Assembly: GCA_903851195.1 (NCBI GenBank) | Contig: CAINNJ010000004.1 | Coordinates: 1 to 64,000 of the forward strand | Length of the DNA: 64,000 nucleotides | Source: an uncultured Acidobacteriia bacterium | Lineage (GTDB): Bacteria > Acidobacteriota > Terriglobia > Bryobacterales > Bryobacteraceae | Reading direction: 5' to 3' | Shown here: positions 8,721-16,394 of the stretch, piece by piece | Position numbering within the stretch: position 1 is the stretch's first letter | Layout of the letters: the number at the start of each line of letters is the position of its first letter | Made by a program: the position numbers and the translations under genes | Notes under the pieces: model-generated | Seen by the model: only the letters and a program-made list of their open reading frames with translations | What the model was told of the DNA's origin: nothing | The model's database searches: none

Positions 8721-9214
8721 CCCGGCGATCCGTCCTGCGCACACTTTTGGCCTCTTCCGCCAGGGGTGTGGCGGGGGCGGATACGGCGGTGGCGGATACA
8801 TCGGACTTCGCGCCCCGCATCTTCGCGCGAATCAATGAACTGCGGCGCGCTTCCGGCGTGGAGCCGCTGGCCTGGTCGGATGCTTTGGGCCGCTGTGCCC
8901 GGGAGCAGAGCGCGCGCAAAGAGCAGTTGCGCTTCCCGGGGCATGACGACCCGGATCGCGGCACGGTAGCCCAGCGGGTGCAGGCCGCCGGTATCGCCTG
9001 GCAGCGGTGCGGGGAGAATCTCTTCTCCGAGCGCGGCTGGGACGATCCCGTGAACTTCGCTGTGGTGTTCTGGTGGTACAGCGCGGGACATCGGGCGAAC
9101 CTGCTGAACCCGGACTTCACCGAGTCCGGAGTAGGTGTGGTGAAAGGGGCTGACGAGACGTATTATATAACTCAGATATTTGTGCTTCCCGCTCCATTCC
9201 GGCCCCGTCGATGA
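8717..9214 (+). CDS. Exported CAP-domain (SCP/PR-1-like) protein
   Basis: 165 residues. A short basic/hydrophobic N-terminus (MTRRSVLRTLLASSARGVAGA) looks like a signal sequence. The rest is a bacterial YkwD-type CAP domain: RINELRRASGVEPLAWSDAL is the first helix, the family histidine lies in GHDDPD, followed by GENLF, WWYSAGHRANLL and the closing strand YYITQIF. CAP proteins of bacteria are extracytoplasmic and mostly of unknown role. The gene starts within the stop codon of the heparinase-like gene, so the two exported proteins are co-translated and may act on the same surface or environmental polymer; that last point is inference. Confidence 0.85.
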   Translation: MTRRSVLRTLLASSARGVAGADTAVADTSDFAPRIFARINELRRASGVEPLAWSDALGRCAREQSARKEQLRFPGHDDPDRGTVAQRVQAAGIAWQRCGENLFSERGWDDPVNFAVVFWWYSAGHRANLLNPDFTESGVGVVKGADETYYITQIFVLPAPFRPRR

Positions 9215-9238
9215 TGTCTTCGCGTTGCTTTGGCGGGT

Positions 9239-9244
9239 TATAAT
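9239..9244 (+). promoter_or_regulatory. Candidate -10 element (TATAAT) before the stressosome operon
   Basis: A perfect TATAAT hexamer lies 50 bases upstream of the RsbR-like ATG at 9295, in the 80-base gap after the CAP-domain gene. No good -35 hexamer occurs at 16-18 bases spacing; the best nearby TTGCTT (9225-9230) is only 8 bases away. An AAGGAG ribosome-binding site sits at 9279-9284, 10 bases before the ATG. This would be the transcription start of the six-gene operon if real. Confidence 0.4.
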
Positions 9245-9294
9245 CCAGGTCTCATTTCGTTCATTTCGCGTCGCAAAAAAGGAGAATCGGTCAC

Positions 9295-10164
9295 ATGAAA
9301 GCGTCTGCAACAACAGAAGCTCAGGAGTCCCTGCGCTTATCGGATATTCTCGCGCGGCACGAAACGGAACTGCTGTCGCAATGGATCGATGAACAGATGT
9401 CCGCGTCCACCCTGCGGCGCGATCTGATGAAGGAATCGGAGCTCCGCGAACAGTCGGAGCAGTTTCTCTCGCTGCTGCGGCAGGCCACGCGGTCGGAAAA
9501 CCTGAAAGACACCACACGGCCCGAATGGGAAGGCGTGCGCGAGTTTCTCATCGACCTCTCCGGCTCCCGCGCCGCGCAGGGCTTCACGCCCTCGGAAACG
9601 GCCACGTTCATCTTCTCTCTCCGGGCGCCTCTCACCGAACTGCTGCAGCGCGCCGATGCCCCCCCGGCCAGCGTGCGCGCCGCTACAGTCCTGCTGGACA
9701 AACTGGGCCTCTTCACCTTCGAGGGCTATCAGAAGAGCCGCGAAGCCGTCATCAGCCGGCAGCAGCAGGAGATGCTGGAACTCTCCACGCCGGTGGTGCG
9801 GCTGTTCGAAGGCATCGTGGCGCTGCCGCTGATCGGGACTCTCGACAGCGCGCGCACGCAGGTCGTCATGGAAAACCTGCTGGAGCGCATCGTGGAAACC
9901 GGCGCGGAAATCGCCATCATCGACATCACCGGCGTGCCGACCGTGGACACGCTGGTGGCGCAGCATCTGCTCAAAGCCGTCGCCGCCGCGCGCCTGATGG
10001 GCGCGGACTGCATCATCAGCGGCATTCGTCCGCAGATCGCGCAGACCATCATCCATCTGGGCGTGGATCTGCAGAACGTGACCACGAAGGCTAACCTGGC
10101 GGATGCGCTGCGCCTCGCGCTGCAGAAGCTGGGACTGACGGTCGGCCGCAAGAGCGAGAAGTAG
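9295..10164 (+). CDS. rsbR: RsbR-type stressosome STAS protein (RsbRD-like N-terminus)
   Basis: 289 residues. The N-terminal half (about 15-150) is all-helical and resembles the RsbRD N-terminal domain rather than a globin or PAS sensor. The C-terminal STAS domain (about 165-285) closely follows RsbR proteins: DITGVPTVDTLVAQHLL, then GIRPQIAQTIIHLGVDLQ. Thr219 (VDT) and Thr251 (IAQT) lie at the places where RsbR proteins are phosphorylated by RsbT. In known systems RsbR and RsbS co-assemble into the cytoplasmic stressosome that holds RsbT until stress. It is the first gene of a run of six, with AAGGAG 10 bases before the ATG, and RsbS follows after one base. Sensor input unknown. Confidence 0.92.
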   Translation: MKASATTEAQESLRLSDILARHETELLSQWIDEQMSASTLRRDLMKESELREQSEQFLSLLRQATRSENLKDTTRPEWEGVREFLIDLSGSRAAQGFTPSETATFIFSLRAPLTELLQRADAPPASVRAATVLLDKLGLFTFEGYQKSREAVISRQQQEMLELSTPVVRLFEGIVALPLIGTLDSARTQVVMENLLERIVETGAEIAIIDITGVPTVDTLVAQHLLKAVAAARLMGADCIISGIRPQIAQTIIHLGVDLQNVTTKANLADALRLALQKLGLTVGRKSEK

Positions 10165-10165
10165 C

Positions 10166-10558
10166 ATGGAGCGCATTCCGATCCTGAAGATGGGTGACTT
10201 CCTGCTGGTCACCATTCAGGTCGACATGCACGACCAGATGGCTCTGGCGTTGCAGGACGATCTGACGGAGCGCATTGTCCGCACCGGCGCGCGCGGCGTG
10301 CTGATCGATATCTCGTCGCTGGAGATTGTGGATTCCTTCATCGGCCGCATGCTCGGCGTCATCGCGGGCATGTCGCGCGTGCTCGACGCGGAGACCGTGG
10401 TGGTGGGCATGCAGCCCTCGGTGGCCATCACGCTGGTGGAACTTGGGCTCGCGCTGACGGGCGTCCGCACCGCGCTCAATGTCGAAAAGGGGATGAAGCT
10501 GCTCCGGGCGGCGACAGGTCTGGCGGACGAGACAAATCATGCCGGCGAACGAGAGTAA
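10166..10558 (+). CDS. rsbS: RsbS-type stressosome scaffold, single STAS domain
   Basis: 130 residues, the length of a lone STAS domain. It matches RsbS in IPILKMGDFLLVTIQVDMHD at the N-terminus and DISSLEIVDSFIGRMLG in the middle. Ser57 (VDSF) corresponds to the serine phosphorylated by RsbT in characterised RsbS proteins, so the switch residue is intact. It should form the stressosome core with RsbR and bind RsbT while unphosphorylated. The start lies one base after the RsbR stop; the C-terminal end overlaps the rsbT start by 20 bases, a typical arrangement for co-translated partners. The last 15 residues beyond the STAS fold are charged and probably flexible. Confidence 0.93.
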   Translation: MERIPILKMGDFLLVTIQVDMHDQMALALQDDLTERIVRTGARGVLIDISSLEIVDSFIGRMLGVIAGMSRVLDAETVVVGMQPSVAITLVELGLALTGVRTALNVEKGMKLLRAATGLADETNHAGERE

Positions 10559-10946
10559 GGAACTGCCGCTGCGCACCGACGACGACATTGTTCGCATGCG
10601 GCAGGCGGTCCGCTCCATTGCCATCGAGACGGGCCTGAGTCTGGTGGATCAGACCAAACTGGTGACGGCGGCCAGCGAACTGGGCCGGAATACGAGGATC
10701 TATGGCGGCGGCGGGTCGGTGAAGATAGAGAAGGTGGACAACGGCATCCGGCGCGGTGTGCGGCTGACCTTCGAAGACCACGGCACGGGCATCCCGAACG
10801 TGGAACTGGCGCTCAAAGATGGTTACACGACAGGGGGCGGACTCGGCCTGGGACTGGGCGGGTCGAAGCGGCTGTGCAATGAGTTCGAGATCGACAGCCG
10901 TCCCGGCGAAGGCACGCGAGTGATGATCGCAAGGTGGAAGCCCTGA
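10539..10946 (+). CDS. rsbT: RsbT-type serine/threonine kinase (GHKL anti-sigma-regulatory fold)
   Basis: 135 residues, the usual size for RsbT. The GHKL ATPase motifs are complete: N-box TAASELGRNTRIYG (Glu47, Asn51), G1 box DHGTGIPN (Asp80) and G2 box GLGLGLGGSKRL. Known RsbT phosphorylates RsbS and RsbR, leaves the stressosome and then activates a partner phosphatase such as RsbU. No RsbU, RsbV, RsbW or sigma-B gene is present in the window, so the downstream target here must be different. The immediately following genes encode two further proteins with RsbT-like domains. The gene overlaps rsbS by 20 bases and the next gene by 13. Confidence 0.93.
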   Translation: MPANESKELPLRTDDDIVRMRQAVRSIAIETGLSLVDQTKLVTAASELGRNTRIYGGGGSVKIEKVDNGIRRGVRLTFEDHGTGIPNVELALKDGYTTGGGLGLGLGGSKRLCNEFEIDSRPGEGTRVMIARWKP

Positions 10947-11950
10947 ACGGCGCGGCGAAGCGGGTGCCGGTCTCCGAGTCCAGTCAGCTGGCCGAGGCGC
11001 GGCGCGTGGCGCTCGGTCTGGCGAGGGCGGCCGGGTTCGACGAGACCAAGGCGGGCAAAGCCGCGATCGCGGTGACCGAAGCCGCCAGCAACCTGCTGAA
11101 GCACGCGGGCCGCGGCGAGATTCTGCTGCAGACTCTGGACGACAAGCGCCGGGGGCGCGGCGTGGAGATGCTCGCGCTGGACAAAGGACCGGGCATTGAG
11201 AACGTGGGCGAAAGCCTGCGCGACGGCTACTCGACGGCGGGCAGCGCGGGCGAGGGTCTGGGCGCCATCTCCCGGCAGGCGGACGTCTTCGACATCTACT
11301 CGCGCCCGGGGCTGGGCACCGGGATTCTGGCGCAGTTCTGGGCCAGGCCCGCCACCGTTCCGGAGGTCTTCGAGACCGGCGGCATCTCCATCGCGGTGGA
11401 GGGCGAACAGGTCTGCGGCGACGTCTGGAGCTTCCGGGTCACGCCGGACGGCATGTCCGCCTTCGTGGCCGATGGTCTGGGCCACGGCTCGCTGGCGGAG
11501 GCCGCGGCGCGCAACGCCGTGGTCGCTTACGAGAGTCATGCGGCCGAGCCCCTGCCGGAACTGCTGGACGTCGTCCACCGGGCGTCCCAAAGCACGCGCG
11601 GAGCGGCGGTGGCGGTGGCGCGGCTGAACCCAGCCAGCCGCAGGGTGGAGTTCGCGGGAGTCGGGAATATCGCGGCCGTGCTGGCGGGCGCCGGCGGCAT
11701 GCGCCACATGGTTTCGATGAGCGGCATCATCGGCCACCACGTGCGCTCCTTCCGGGAATTCACCTACGAGTGGGAGCCCGGCGCGCTGCTGATTCTGCAC
11801 TCCGACGGCGTGGGCACGCGCTGGGATCTCGCCGCGTATCCGGGACTCGCCCGGAAGCACTGCAGTCTGATCGCGGGCGTGCTCTGGCGCGATATGGCGA
11901 GAGGCCGGGACGATGCCACGGTGTTCGTCGCGAGGGAAGGATCGCGATAA
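10934..11950 (+). CDS. RsbT-like ATPase fused to PP2C/SpoIIE-type phosphatase (RsbX-like)
   Basis: 338 residues starting at GTG 10934. Residues 15-135 are a second RsbT-like GHKL domain with N-box TEAASNLLKHAG, G1 DKGPGIEN and G2 GEGLGAISR. Residues 150-336 are an RsbX/SpoIIE-type PP2C phosphatase. The metal-binding aspartates are kept: Asp163 in CGDVWSF, Asp180 in VADGLGHG, Asp291 in LHSDGV, Asp326/327 in GRDDATV. In stressosome systems the RsbX phosphatase resets RsbS and RsbR by dephosphorylation. Position immediately after rsbT and the fused ATPase domain support that job, with the ATPase part perhaps docking onto the STAS scaffold or phosphorylating it. The fusion makes one protein a potential kinase and phosphatase of the same target. 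It overlaps rsbT by 13 bases. Confidence 0.88.
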   Translation: MEALNGAAKRVPVSESSQLAEARRVALGLARAAGFDETKAGKAAIAVTEAASNLLKHAGRGEILLQTLDDKRRGRGVEMLALDKGPGIENVGESLRDGYSTAGSAGEGLGAISRQADVFDIYSRPGLGTGILAQFWARPATVPEVFETGGISIAVEGEQVCGDVWSFRVTPDGMSAFVADGLGHGSLAEAAARNAVVAYESHAAEPLPELLDVVHRASQSTRGAAVAVARLNPASRRVEFAGVGNIAAVLAGAGGMRHMVSMSGIIGHHVRSFREFTYEWEPGALLILHSDGVGTRWDLAAYPGLARKHCSLIAGVLWRDMARGRDDATVFVAREGSR

Positions 11951-11951
11951 C

Positions 11952-13715
11952 ATGCTGCCGATTCTCACGGTCGCCATCGCGCATGAGAAGGACATCGTGT
12001 CGGCGCGGCGCCGCGCGCGGCAACTGGCGCGGCTGCTGAAGTTTCCCGATCAGGACGGCACGCGCATCGGCACGGCCGTGTCGGAGATCGCGCGCAATGC
12101 GTGGGCCTACGGGCACGGCGGCAAGGTGGAATTCGCGATCGACCCGGAGCCGCCGCAGACGTTCCGGATCCAGGTGACCGATCAGGGCCCGGGCATCGCG
12201 GACGTGGAGGCGATTCTGGCGGGCCGGTACAAGTCGTCCACCGGCATGGGAATGGGCATCGTCGGCGCGCGGCGGCTGGTGGATGACTTCCGGATGACGT
12301 CGGCCCCCGGCCAGGGAACCCGCGTGGTGCTGCGCAAATATCTGCCGGCCGGCCACGCCGCCGTCACCCCGAAGAGCCTGGCCGCGCTGGCGGATCAACT
12401 GGCCCTGGAGCCGCAGGATATCTACGATGAGATTCGCTGCCAGAATCAGGAACTGCTGAACACGCTCGAAGACGTGCGGCGTCGCGACGAAGACCTGAGC
12501 CGGATCAACCGCGAACTGGAGGACACCAATCGCGGCGTGGTGGCGCTGTATGCCGAACTCGATCAGCGCGCCGAGCAACTGCGGTACGCGGACCGCATGA
12601 AGACGCGCTTCCTCTCGCACATGAGCCATGAGTTCCGGACGCCGCTCAACGCCATCGTGGGGCTCTCCCGGCTGCTGCTGAAGCGCGAGGCGGTGGCGCA
12701 GAATCCGGACGTCGCGAAGGAGGTGACGTTCATTCAGCAGACGGCGCTCTCGCTGACGGAGATCGTGGACGATCTGCTCGATCTCTCGAAAGCCGAGAGC
12801 GGCAAGCTGACCGTGCAGGCGGCGGAGACGAATCTGAACACGCTGTTCGCCACGCTGCGCGCGATGCTGCGGCCGCTGGTGGGGAACAACGCCGTGGAAC
12901 TGGTCTTCGAGGATGCCTCCGCCATTCCGCCGCTGGTGAGCGACGAGAGCAAGATCTCGCAGATTCTGCGCAATCTGCTCTCGAACGCGCTGAAGTTCAC
13001 CGAGCGCGGCGAGGTGCGGGCCGCCGCTGTTTACGATCCGGAGCGGGACATGGTCACGTTCACGGTGTCGGATACGGGCATCGGCATCGCGAAGGAGCAT
13101 CAGGAGCGGATCTTCGAAGAGTTCGCGCAACTGGAGAACCCGCTGCAGAAGAACACGAAGGGCACGGGGCTGGGGTTGCCGTTGTGCAGGAAACTGGCGG
13201 AACTGCTGGGCGGGACGATCGCGGTGGAAAGCGAGCCGGGGGCCGGTTCGCGGTTCACGGTCAGGATCCCGCGGTCGTACGAGGCCGGCGCGCGGGCGCC
13301 GCACGGACCGCAACGCACCGTGCTGCTGATCGACGACGCCGAGGTGTCGCGCTATCTGCTGCGGCAACTGCTCGAAGGCAGTTTCCGCCTGGTGGAGGCG
13401 TCCGGCGGCGCCGAAGGGGTGGAACTGGCCTGGAGACTGCGTCCGGATTTGATTATGCTGGATCTGAACATGCCCGGCCTGAATGGATTCGAAGTTCTGG
13501 AAAAGCTCAGAGGAGGGGCCGAGACGCGCGGGATTCCCGTGGTGGTGGTAACGGGACAGAAGCTGGACGCGCACGAACTGGAACTGCTGGGCAAACAAAC
13601 GGTGGCGGTGCTGCGCAAAGAGATGCTGACCGGCACCGAAAAGCTGTCGATCGATTTCGGACCTCCGGTCACGGTGATTCCCGGCTATGGGGGCGGCACG
13701 ACGTGGAACGGCTGA
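11952..13715 (+). CDS. RsbT-like ATPase fused to hybrid histidine kinase with receiver domain
   Basis: 587 residues from ATG 11952, one base after the previous stop. Domain order: RsbT-like GHKL domain (about 5-130; SEIARNAWAYG, DQGPGIAD, GMGMGIVGARRL), helical linker probably coiled coil (about 155-212), HisKA with His226 in SHMSHEFRTPLN, HATPase_c (about 325-440; ILRNLLSNALKF, SDTGIGIA, GTGLGLPLCRKL), and a receiver domain (about 455-575) with phospho-acceptor Asp504 in IMLDLNMPG. There is no membrane segment or PAS/GAF sensor, so the input is presumably through the RsbT-like domain. In this operon that means capture and release by the RsbR/RsbS scaffold. This links stressosome signalling straight to phosphorelay. 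Its C-terminus overlaps the following kinase gene by 13 bases. Confidence 0.9.
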   Translation: MLPILTVAIAHEKDIVSARRRARQLARLLKFPDQDGTRIGTAVSEIARNAWAYGHGGKVEFAIDPEPPQTFRIQVTDQGPGIADVEAILAGRYKSSTGMGMGIVGARRLVDDFRMTSAPGQGTRVVLRKYLPAGHAAVTPKSLAALADQLALEPQDIYDEIRCQNQELLNTLEDVRRRDEDLSRINRELEDTNRGVVALYAELDQRAEQLRYADRMKTRFLSHMSHEFRTPLNAIVGLSRLLLKREAVAQNPDVAKEVTFIQQTALSLTEIVDDLLDLSKAESGKLTVQAAETNLNTLFATLRAMLRPLVGNNAVELVFEDASAIPPLVSDESKISQILRNLLSNALKFTERGEVRAAAVYDPERDMVTFTVSDTGIGIAKEHQERIFEEFAQLENPLQKNTKGTGLGLPLCRKLAELLGGTIAVESEPGAGSRFTVRIPRSYEAGARAPHGPQRTVLLIDDAEVSRYLLRQLLEGSFRLVEASGGAEGVELAWRLRPDLIMLDLNMPGLNGFEVLEKLRGGAETRGIPVVVVTGQKLDAHELELLGKQTVAVLRKEMLTGTEKLSIDFGPPVTVIPGYGGGTTWNG

Positions 13716-15961
13716 AGAGCGGAGTTCCGACGATTCTGAACGTGGACGACCGCGAGGTCAACCGCTATATCCGGACCCAGACGCTGCGGGGCGCGGGATA
13801 CCGGATTGTGGAAGCGGGGACGGGCGCGGAGGCACTCCGGCTGTTCCGGGACGAGAGTCCGCAACTGGTGCTGCTCGACATGAACCTGCCCGATATGGAC
13901 GGCGTGGATATCTGCCGGATCATCAAAGCGTCGCCAGGGTTTTGTTCCACCATTGTGCTGCACATTTCCGCGTCGCTCACCAGCGTGCAGGACCGCGTGC
14001 AGGGGCTGGAGGGCGGCGCGGACGGGTATCTGGTGGAACCGGTGGAGCCGGAACTGCTGCTGGCCACGGTGCGCTCGATGCTGCGGTTGTGGATGGCCGA
14101 GACGCGGCTCGAAGAGAGTCTGACAATGTCCCGGGAACTGGCCGCGCGCTACCAGTCGCTGATCGAGGCCGTGCCGCACGTGATTTTCACCACCAGAGCC
14201 GACGGCGAGTGCGATTACGTCAACGAGCAGTTCGCGACGTACACGGGACGGCATCCGAAAGAAGCGTTCGGAAACGGCTGGACGAACCTCGCGCATCCGG
14301 AAGACCGCGAGCGCGCCGCCCTGTTGTGGGCCGGGTCGATCCGGACCGGCGAGCCTTTTGAGACCGAGTACCGCTTCTGGCATGCCGATGGCACCTGGCG
14401 CTGGAATCTGTCCCGCGCGCGCCCCGTGCGGAACGCCGCCGGGGCGGTGGTGCAGTGGGTGGGCAGCGTGACGGACGTGCATGAACGCAAGATGCTGGAT
14501 GAAGCGGTGCGGCTGCGTCATGAAGAGTTCGTGGCGCTGGCGGAGCATTCGCCGGACAGCATCGCGCGGCTGGACACGGAACTGCGCTATCTGTATCTGA
14601 ACCGGGTGCTGCCGGGCATGTGTGGGGCGACCCGGGAAGAGTATATCGGGAAGACGAACCGCGAACTGGGCTGGCCCGCCGGGATCTGTGACGTGCGGGA
14701 AGAGAACTGCAGGCAGGTGCTGGCGACAGGGAAGCCGGTGGCGTTCGAGTTCCAGCATACCGGCCCGGACGGCAGGACGGCGTACTATCAGGCGCGGCTG
14801 GTGCCGGAGTTTCGCGCCGGAGAAGTGGAAGCTTTACTCTCCATCACGACGGACGTCACGGAACGCCGGGAGGCGGAACTGGCCGTGGCGGAAAGCGAGC
14901 GCCGGTTGCGGCGGCTGGTGGAGAGCAATGTCATCGGCGTGGTGATCGGCGATAACGAAAGAATCACGTATGCCAACGATGTGTTTCTGGAAATGCTCGG
15001 ATATTCCCGGCAGGATCCGGAATCGGGCGAGTTGCGCTGGCGGGCGCTGACGCCGCCGGAATATTTGCCGCTCGACGAACGCTGCATCGAGGAACTGAAA
15101 GAGCGGGGCGCGTGCGCGCCGTTCGAGAAGGAGTACTGGCGGCGCGACGGCACGCGGGTGCCGATTCTGATCGGCGCGGCGGCGCTGGACAACGCGGCGA
15201 CGGAGTGGGCCTGCTTCGTGCTGGATCTGACGGGGCTGAAGAATGCGGAGGACGCGTTGCGGAGGACGAATCTGGCGCTGCAGCGCTCCAACACGGACCT
15301 GGCGCAGTTCGCCTATGCGGCGAGCCACGATCTGCAGGAACCGCTGCGGGCGGTGGGAATCTACACGCAGTTGCTGTCGCGGGAGTCCGTGGCGGCGATC
15401 AGTCCGGAGGCGTCGAGGCATCTGGGGCTGATTCTGGCCGCGGTGCGGCGTATGCAGACGCTGATCACGAATCTGCTGGCGTTTTCCCAGGCGCAGAGCG
15501 CGGAGTTCCGGTTTGCCGGGCCGGTGCCGGCGGGCGACATGGTGCAGGGCGCGACGGAGAATCTGAAGAACGCGATGGAAGAAAGCGGCGCGGTGCTCAC
15601 CTGGCGCGATCTGCCGCCGATTCCCGCCGACGCTTCGCAGTTCACGCTGGTCTTCCAGAATCTGATCAGCAATTCGATTAAGTACCGGCGGGCGGACGTG
15701 CAGCCGCGGATCGACATCTCGGCCGAGCGCGAGGGGAACAGCTGGGTCTTCGCGGTGCGGGACAACGGGATGGGGTTCGAGCAGGCGCAGGCGGAACGGA
15801 TCTTCAGCCCGTTCACGCGGCTGCATGGCCGGGAGTTGCCGGGCACGGGGATCGGCCTCGCGATCGTGCAGAAGGTGATCGAGCGGCATGGCGGGCAGGT
15901 GTGGGCGGAAGGGCAGCCGGGCGCGGGCGCCACGTTCTTCTTCCGGCTGCCTGCACATTAA
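13703..15961 (+). CDS. Histidine kinase with N-terminal receiver and three PAS domains
   Basis: 752 residues from GTG 13703, a start chosen because it puts the receiver domain at the N-terminus and overlaps the previous gene by 13 bases. Domains: receiver (about 8-125, Asp59 in VLLDMNLPD), PAS1 (about 140-260, HADGTWRWNLSRARPV), PAS2 (about 268-390), PAS3 (about 395-520, RRDGTRVPILIGAA), HisKA with His542 in AASHDLQEPLRAVG, HATPase_c (about 635-750; NLISNSIKYR, DNGMGFE, GTGIGLAIVQKV). No membrane helix: a cytoplasmic kinase. The receiver could accept phosphate from the preceding hybrid kinase, placing this protein next in a relay, but the final DNA-binding output regulator is not in the window. 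Confidence 0.9.
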   Translation: MERLKSGVPTILNVDDREVNRYIRTQTLRGAGYRIVEAGTGAEALRLFRDESPQLVLLDMNLPDMDGVDICRIIKASPGFCSTIVLHISASLTSVQDRVQGLEGGADGYLVEPVEPELLLATVRSMLRLWMAETRLEESLTMSRELAARYQSLIEAVPHVIFTTRADGECDYVNEQFATYTGRHPKEAFGNGWTNLAHPEDRERAALLWAGSIRTGEPFETEYRFWHADGTWRWNLSRARPVRNAAGAVVQWVGSVTDVHERKMLDEAVRLRHEEFVALAEHSPDSIARLDTELRYLYLNRVLPGMCGATREEYIGKTNRELGWPAGICDVREENCRQVLATGKPVAFEFQHTGPDGRTAYYQARLVPEFRAGEVEALLSITTDVTERREAELAVAESERRLRRLVESNVIGVVIGDNERITYANDVFLEMLGYSRQDPESGELRWRALTPPEYLPLDERCIEELKERGACAPFEKEYWRRDGTRVPILIGAAALDNAATEWACFVLDLTGLKNAEDALRRTNLALQRSNTDLAQFAYAASHDLQEPLRAVGIYTQLLSRESVAAISPEASRHLGLILAAVRRMQTLITNLLAFSQAQSAEFRFAGPVPAGDMVQGATENLKNAMEESGAVLTWRDLPPIPADASQFTLVFQNLISNSIKYRRADVQPRIDISAEREGNSWVFAVRDNGMGFEQAQAERIFSPFTRLHGRELPGTGIGLAIVQKVIERHGGQVWAEGQPGAGATFFFRLPAH

Positions 15962-15985
15962 GCGACGCGGGGTGAGGCTTGCCGG

Positions 15986-16324
15986 TTATCCGCGCGCGCC
16001 GGGCGGCGGACCGAGGACGGCCATGACGACGAGGCGGCCGGGGCCGGGATTGCGGATGGAGTGAAGAACGCCGGAGGGCGCGAGGGCGATGTCCCCGGTG
16101 GCGAGAAGTTCGGTTGCGTCGCCGATGAGAACTTCCGCCGCGCCCTGCAGGACGACGTAGAGCTTGTCCTGTCCCTCATGGGTGTGCGGCGCGTGTTCCT
16201 GGCCGGGCTCGAAGGCGTTCAGGCCGGCGAAGAGGAACTCGCCCCGCGCGAGCGTGCCTTTGGTCATGCGGTCGGGCGAGAAGGTGGCGAGGGCGGCGGG
16301 TTGTCGGACGAACATGCCCGTCAT
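15986..16324 (-). CDS. Small cupin-domain protein
   Basis: 112 residues from ATG 16324 (109 from ATG 16315); longer in-frame starts would run into the opposite permease gene. It is a single conserved beta-barrel cupin. Motif 1 is approximated by GLNAFEPGQEHAPHTHEGQDKL with His residues of H-x-H and a following Glu; motif 2 by GDIALAPSGVLHSIRNPG with His. It can therefore bind a divalent metal. Stand-alone cupins are diverse (isomerases, dioxygenases, small-molecule sensors), so no reaction is proposed. It converges on the stressosome kinase gene and diverges from the permease gene, leaving 70 bases for the two promoters. Confidence 0.8.
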   Translation of the reverse strand: MTGMFVRQPAALATFSPDRMTKGTLARGEFLFAGLNAFEPGQEHAPHTHEGQDKLYVVLQGAAEVLIGDATELLATGDIALAPSGVLHSIRNPGPGRLVVMAVLGPPPGARG

Positions 16325-16394
16325 TGTAAACGGCGGCGTGAATCTTTTCGAACCTGGTTTCCGGTCTGTTCGTAATAGTGGTGAGCGCATAACC

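Noticed and set aside
9225-9244. Full -35/-10 promoter TTGCTT...TATAAT
   Set aside because: The two hexamers are only 8 bases apart; only the -10-like element is kept as a candidate.
16164-16394. 77-codon in-frame extension before the duplicated permease
   Set aside because: It overlaps the opposite cupin gene, and the permease family begins with M-T-x-F-x-Q-D-L-K-Y-G-x-R, present at ATG 16395.
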